NCBI GenBank assembly: GCA_028023455.1
Contig: JAQFVV010000021.1
Location: 5,854,853-5,918,852, forward strand
Length of the DNA: 64,000 nt
Reading direction: 5' to 3'
Origin: Epiperipatus broadwayi
Lineage: Eukaryota > Onychophora > Udeonychophora > Euonychophora > Peripatidae
This document shows positions 58,855 through 64,000 of the stretch, piece by piece. The position numbers and the translations under genes were made by a program. Every line of letters begins with the position of its first letter. Position 1 is the stretch's first letter. The notes under the pieces were generated by a model, which worked only from the letters and a program-made list of their open reading frames with translations, ran no database searches and had not been told where the DNA came from.

Positions 58855-59035
58855 ATTAAACATCACATGATCACTATCTCATACTAACACATAATTGTTA
58901 TTAAACAAGGCAAAACTCTCCATACCTTAGTGCCACCCTGTGCCAACCAGAGTAATCCTTCTGGCATCCATTGATTATTCTGGTTGACACAGGGTGGCAT
59001 TACTGTATGGAGAGGTTTGCCTTGTTTAAATAGCA
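58855..59035. mobile_element. Family M element in fold-back form
   Basis: Arms 58903-58956 and 58973-59027 are near-complete complements (AAACAAGGCAAAACTCTCC with its reverse), the loop being about 16 bases. The left flank 58860-58902 is the family M end (aacatcacatgatcac). Confidence 0.75.
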
Positions 59036-59267
59036 TGTTAGAAGAATTAATGTATTTGTTTTAAGTTTGTATGCAGTTGATAGGAATTATATTATAGTAA
59101 TTGTTTTAAAATATATTTATTAAATATAGTAATATATAGTTAAACTTTATAAAAATTTACATAGCATTCAGAATGAAACTTGAAAAAGTCAATGTAGAGA
59201 AAAGGGTATCTTAATAAGATTAAGAGGAAAATAAAACTTTCACCCAAGTATCATCATGTAGACTCAC

Positions 59268-59508
59268 AGGTGAAAGCAGAGAGTCTCGCTGCTTGACTTG
59301 ATCAAGAAGCTTAATAAAGACACTTAGAGCCAAGTCCTGAGAATGACCAAAGATGAGCCTGCAATGTGTCAACCATAAAGAAAATGTTATAAAGATAGAT
59401 AATCTTATTGCTGCAAACGATCCCTTCTTAAGAGTGTTAGAAACAGAAAGAGCATCCCTAAGATCCAGAGAGACATTCGCAACAATTATAGTAATTAAAA
59501 GCATGTTT
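59268..59508 (-). CDS. Possible internal exon of an unrecognised gene
   Basis: On the minus strand a good acceptor ATTGCAG ends at 59509 and a consensus donor GTGAGT begins at 59267. The 241 bp between is open in one frame, which in fact stays open from 59576 to a stop at 59220. The peptide includes LITIIVANVSLDLRDALSV, KKGSFAAIRL and FIKLLDQVKQRDSLLSP, protein-like and helical, unlike nearby low-complexity frames. No family is recognised, and no partner exons were found in the window. It directly abuts the tandem array at 59578. Confidence 0.3.
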
Positions 59509-59740
59509 CTGCAATTCAATATATTATTACTATGATTTACAATAAAGCAAACTATGCTACTAATTTTATTACTCATTCATTAGATAGAGATTATCTACTC
59601 AATAAATAATTTCTATGGTGTAATTTTCACTAGATCACTCTCACACAAGGTAGGACTGATTTCTATCAGCTTTTAACACCTGGTGGAGGGGTGTAATCAC
59701 AAACAAATGACCAAAGACATGTGAAAACAATGTACAATCT

Positions 59741-59782
59741 CAAAGAGGCACATTTCATGCTGAACCAGCACTCATCAGTTGG
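59741..59782 (-). ncRNA. Hammerhead ribozyme motif, family A, array unit 1
   Basis: Minus strand: CCAA (59782-59779), CTGATGA (59778-59772), stem II GTGCTG, loop GTT, CAGCAT (59771-59757; six pairs), GAA (59756-59754), short stem III region, CTC triplet ending at 59745, then TTTG (59744-59741), pairing with three of the four CCAA bases. The core is complete. Stem I and stem III each have one mismatch, so it may be weak. Confidence 0.65.
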
Positions 59783-60099
59783 TCCAGATAACAATTCCTT
59801 GTGCATATCTTGTATCATTATTCATTATATATAGCCAATTACTAAAGTTTAATTGGTAAGTGTCAAACTTAGTATCCTCACAACTTTGACATAAACCATT
59901 TGGTGGAAGTTTATTAATAATTTTACTAGTCAATCATTAAACTAGATATTATCCATTTAATGAATAATATTTCTGTAGTGTAATTTTTACTATACCACTT
60001 TAATGCAAGGTAGGGATGGTTTCTATCCACTTTTAATAGCTTATGAAAGAATGTAATCATGAATATATGACCTAGGATGTGTGAAAAAATGTATAATTC

Positions 60100-60141
60100 C
60101 CAAGGTGTGCATTTCATGCTGAAACAGCACTCATCAGTTGT
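60100..60141 (-). ncRNA. Hammerhead motif, family A, array unit 2, cleavage site mutated
   Basis: CTGATGA (60137-60131), the six-pair stem II with TTT loop, and GAA (60115-60113) are intact. The cleavage triplet reads ACC (ending 60104), lacking the required U, so cleavage is not expected. Confidence 0.6.
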
Positions 60142-60762
60142 CCAAGATCACAATCTCTTATATATATCTTTATCATTGTTCCGTATATATAGATAGACAA
60201 TTACTACAGGTTAATTGATAAGTGCCAACCTTACTGTTCTCACAACTTTGACACAAATCATTTGATGGAATTATATTAATAATTTTTATTAATTATTCAT
60301 TAGACTAGAGATTATCCACTTAATGAATAACATTTCTGTAGTGTAATTTTGACTACACCACTCTCATGTAAGGTAGGAGCTGTTTTCTATCACTTTTAAC
60401 ATCATAAAGTAGGGTATAATCACATCTTTTTTACATATTTGGTCATGTGTTTATGATTATACACCTCTATGAGATGTTAAAAGCAAATAGAAACCAGTCT
60501 CTACATTGTATGAGAATGCAGAGATATCATTATGTGAACTATACTGTATCAAAATACATGACTTCAATTATACACTATTTTAAAAAAAGAAATATAAAGA
60601 AATGAATAAAAATTTATAAACTTAGTAAATTTTACAAATCTCAGTACAATCACAGCCATTTTTCATTAAATATCATGTTTTTAAGTCTCATGTATGAATT
60701 TATTTAATCACATTTTATTTTGATATGACAACAATTTTTTTGGGATGAGTGAGGAATAAATA

Positions 60763-60984
60763 ATGCTTTTGAATGTCAAACAAATTTATTTAATCATTAT
60801 TTCTTTGATAGTTCTGTACCATAATTGTAAGCATGTAAATATTAAAAACCTAAAACTAGTCAATAGTATAATCAAAATTATCCCAAATTTAAAACTAAAC
60901 CAGATAGCCAAAGAAATAAAACCTAAAACACAACCAATGGTTTTACTGTTACAAGAAGACTTCTTAAATATAAAGGACTAAAAC
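60763..60984 (+). other. Unrecognised open frame of 72 codons
   Basis: I, L, K and N rich. The end (KEIKPKTQPMVLLLQEDFL) looks more protein-like than the start. It lies just before a small inverted repeat and could be a transposon fragment. No family was recognised. Confidence 0.2.
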
Positions 60985-61142
60985 ATAACAAATTTATACT
61001 ATATATTACCCACAATTTCCACTTAAAAAGAATGTTAAACAAATTAATTGCTTCAACTTGTTTAAAAGTTTTTTTAATATTCAGGGTGTGTAAAATGAAA
61101 GAGGGAATTGTGGGTAATATGTTATATAAATTTGTTATATTT
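60985..61142. repeat. Inverted repeat, arms of about 38 bp
   Basis: ATAACAAATTTATA and TATTACCCACAATT (about 60985-61022) return as complement at 61103-61142, enclosing about 80 bases. Confidence 0.7.
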
Positions 61143-61288
61143 TTGTCCCTTCCACTTGAGAAATCTGCTTAAAGGAGGGAAAGCGTTGGATGTGTTTTAG
61201 AGTTTATTTCTTAATTTTGTAAGCAGTATACAGAATTTTTTCTTTGTATTTTTTTAAAAAGTTTTATACTGTGTACAATACATATATC

Positions 61289-61415
61289 ACATCTTTAGTA
61301 ATATATATATATATATTATATGTCAAATGCGTTGACCAGGAGGCGAACTCGGGACAGGTGCTTGGAAGGCAGCTATGCTAACCACTAGGCCACCAATGCT
61401 TGACATCTTTAGTAA
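61289..61415 (-). mobile_element. tRNA-like SINE, family S, with 13-bp target duplication and TA tail
   Basis: ACATCTTTAGTAA flanks the insert at 61289-61301 and 61403-61415. On the minus strand the element begins CAAGCATTGGTGGCC, with A box TAGTGGTTAGCAT and B-box-like GAGTTCGCCTCC, and ends in a TA-rich tail (61316-61302). This is the clearest full SINE of the family here. Confidence 0.85.
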
Positions 61416-64000
61416 AATAATTTGAGGCACAATGAGCAATAAATAAAAAAAATATCATAAAGTACTTTCATTAAATGAAAAAATGAAAATGGTTGATTTA
61501 GTAAACAAAAATGAGATGTTATATTGTGAATTGGGCTGTATATTTCTAAAGAATGAGTCTTTAATCAGAATAATTATGAACAAAGGGGTGCAGATTCCTG
61601 TCATTGTTACTTGTGTCCTTGAAACAGCTAAAATTTTTGATTAAAGTAAGGAACAATTTTTGATTAAAATAGAAAAAAAACAGACTATTAGTTCTATATA
61701 AACATATCAGACAATAGATAAAGATTACTGCCTTTTTTGTTAAAAGATGTTGTCTTGACTACAGGTTGAGATTGTTGAGAGCTTAAGAGTAGGTTGTTAT
61801 CTTCTATATTTATAAAACTATTAAAACCTTGGGTAATTAGTTTTATTGTCTTAGTAAATATATATATGTATGCATGTTGAAAATTACTATACTTACACTT
61901 ACACAATATTTATTGTGTTGTAATCAAAGCTGATCACCAAAACATTATATGTGTATACATTTAATAATTAAATATAGTAGTGCCACAATATATACTTTAT
62001 TTTAGTCCAAGCTCTCTCCCACCTGTCCATTGTATATCATATATAATAGCTGAACAATATTAACTAATCAAATGTTTTGAATTTGTGGTGTCCTCCTCTG
62101 AACTTACTCCAAATCTTGAGATATCATGCACATAAAATTGTCTAAACTAATCTCTCATTATACATTTGTATTTCACTAGAAACTTAATTTGTCAGGTTTG
62201 GATGCACAAATAAATATATAAATCATCTGATGAATAAAGATTTCAGATAAAATACATTCATTGTAAATGAAAGTAAATGATTTTACACTGAGCAATTATT
62301 CTAAATTTGTAACAAGCTTGGAGTTGTTCATGAGACAACTGAAAGATTTGATTGGTTACAAATATTTATTGAGTATATTTATCAGTTTATGAGTATATTG
62401 CACATATGGAAAAAGTGGGAGAGAAAGAAAGACATACCTTAAAGTATTTCTATAAAATTTATGGCAGTTTTATGTGTAAACAAAATCAGAAAGCAATCAT
62501 TAAAAAAGTAATTGACAGGTTTTGGTCAGAAACTCGCAAAAAGTTTAAGCATTGAAAGTGTTAAAAGTCGAATTGCAATCCATGGATTTTAAACATCAGT
62601 CTGCCATTTTAGCCCTGCATTAAGTCATGAGGGCAAAGCTGTTATGGAAAGAAATTAACAAATGCAGATTTAATGCAAATTAAAGTTCTCGATTTATGTT
62701 TGTCACATGACTATTGGAATTGGATCTGTAATCTAATTTTAATCTATGTAAGTTTTATCATACAATGATTATGATTACTATATTGGCAGCTACTTGACTA
62801 ATCATATAGTCTCATGATTTTTTTTCTCCAGATACAAATATTTAAATACCCAATTACTGATCAGTATTTATCTAGAAGCTCCCTAGGGCAGGGATAGGCC
62901 AGATTCCACCAGTCAACTGATAAAAAATTTTGAAGTGACCACCTGGAGAGAACTTAAAAATATATTTATCACATATGTGTTGCTATTTATAATCAAGGCA
63001 GCTGTATATAGTTGAACATTTGTCAATGACTAAGTTGGATAACACACATGCCTTCATTCAGAATGTACTTTGATGCGTATGTTATTCACTTCACAATGCA
63101 AAAGCACAATTAGCAGTAGTCAATATATTCAGTCTGTTGCAAAGCCAATGGTCTGTGTTTTTTGTTATGACAGGTACAACATACATTTAAGTAATGTTAT
63201 CATAAAAAAAATAATGCTTTATTGTATTTTAAAAGAAAGGTGTAATGTATGAAATAGTTGCAAAGGAAAGAAAGATGTACAATTTTAATACAGAATGGGA
63301 AGAACAGTTTTTCTTTACAATGATAAATGCAAATTATGTGTTATGTATGTCATGCATGCATGTTGCTTTCAAAATAAGAAACTGTTGAAATACATTTTAA
63401 AACTATGCATGTAATATATGATAAACTGTAATACGTAGAGGAAATTATGAGTAGCCCTTGCCCTGAAAAAGTGTGCCTGCCCTTGCCCAGGGTATAAATG
63501 TTTGAGTTTGTTTGGGAAATCTTTAGAATTGTTATTTAGATTCAAATACCTAAATACAGGCTTTACATACAAATATGCTTATAAACATCAGAGCTCCCAA
63601 AGACATGTAGTTATTCTAAAAATATAAGCTTTACCTTAGATTAATATAATCATAAATATATAAAAGCGAAACAGAAAAAAAGCTTTCATAAAGTCTATTA
63701 TTTTTAAACAGGATATGTTTAGCAGACTTTTGTCTATTACAAGTCATAAACATAGCATACTTTGGAAAATGGGAGTGAGTGTATATACATGCTGTTGTTG
63801 CTAATTTTCATAAAAATTTAAATTTGAAAATTAATTAGGGAGAATAGGCCATCTTTTTGAGAGGGGCACACATGATTATTTTCTATTGGTAGAGTTTTTC
63901 TCACTTGAGATATGCCATGCCTCTGTAATTTTTCATGTACAGTCTCTGCATTCAGTGCAGACAATGTTAACCGATGAAGTAACAAAGGAATGGCCATCAG
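61416..64000. other. Non-coding DNA with a family D fragment
   Basis: About 61735-61800 is a family D piece (gactacaggttgagattgttg with changes). Open frames at 61694-61906, 63070-63252 and 63369-63572 show no recognisable product. No other gene, RNA or element boundary was recognised up to the window end. Confidence 0.45.

Larger units (their letters stand above)
59578..60530 (-). repeat. Retrozyme-like tandem array of family A units, minus strand
   Basis: The landmark CATTMA(G)ACTAGAGATTATC lies at 59578, 59936 and 60298, spacings 358 and 362 bp. The hammerhead core complement TCATCAG lies at 59772 and 60131, spacing 359. So two full units and part of a third lie head to tail, each full unit carrying one hammerhead. 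The third is cut at about 60424, where the sequence turns back: 60430-60530 is the same segment in plus orientation, forming an inverted end. Tandem repeats with one ribozyme per unit are what a multimeric or circular self-cleaving RNA template would leave. Confidence 0.75.

Noticed and set aside
62880-63500. A second hAT element starting at 'cagggataggccag'
   Set aside because: The left word resembles a hAT end, but no matching right end or 8-bp duplication was found.

Overview
This window looks like non-coding DNA from a repeat-rich, strongly AT-rich animal genome, most likely an invertebrate. The evidence is the repeat content: RTE/BovB-type non-LTR elements, a Penelope-like element with a GIY-YIG nuclease, a hAT transposon remnant with a BED-finger start, tRNA-derived SINEs, long ATCT and TA microsatellites and many fold-back elements. 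No bacterial-style gene, operon, rRNA gene or CRISPR array is present. I cannot name the species, and no host gene is identified with confidence. Only a few possible exons stand out (49638-49796, 59268-59508, both unrecognised).

Layout. 1-1732 is old repeat sequence, paralogous to 11335-11830, carrying a promoter-like insertion. 1733-7357 is a young LTR retrotransposon on the minus strand: two nearly identical 1.63 kb LTRs around a 2.36 kb interior with a broken gag-like coiled-coil ORF and no recognisable pol. 12105-13600 is a tandem array of tRNA-like units. 14516-15453 holds a perfect palindrome, TA and ATCT microsatellites and a hairpin. 15454-24400 carries MITE-like repeats, a LINE C-terminal fragment, several fold-backs and a 5'-truncated RTE copy (22346-23130). 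24407-26320 has a fold-back and a Penelope-like fragment enclosed by inverted repeats. 29264-38580 is SINEs, ribozyme-like motifs and large hairpins. 44484-47300 is a decayed RTE element running from endonuclease to the C-terminus. 51104-51581 is a hAT remnant with an 8-bp target duplication. 52030-53400 and 59578-60530 are arrays of about 360-bp units.

The most interesting content is a set of hammerhead self-cleaving ribozyme motifs, found by reading the fold directly. Family A (best at 11072-11113) sits inside a repeat unit of about 360 bp. That unit occurs in tandem at 59578-60422 (minus) and 52030-53400 (plus) and as scattered single copies. Family B (best at 29264-29306 minus, with complete core and three stems; others at 19400, 43277, 7631, 55026) is a different dispersed repeat. 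Tandem repeats with one hammerhead per unit match what is known of animal retrozymes, and hammerheads are also known from Penelope-like elements. The Penelope fragment here suggests a possible mobilising partner, but that link is inference. Several motifs lie in the loops of inverted repeats, and one ATCT array has expanded inside a family A unit.
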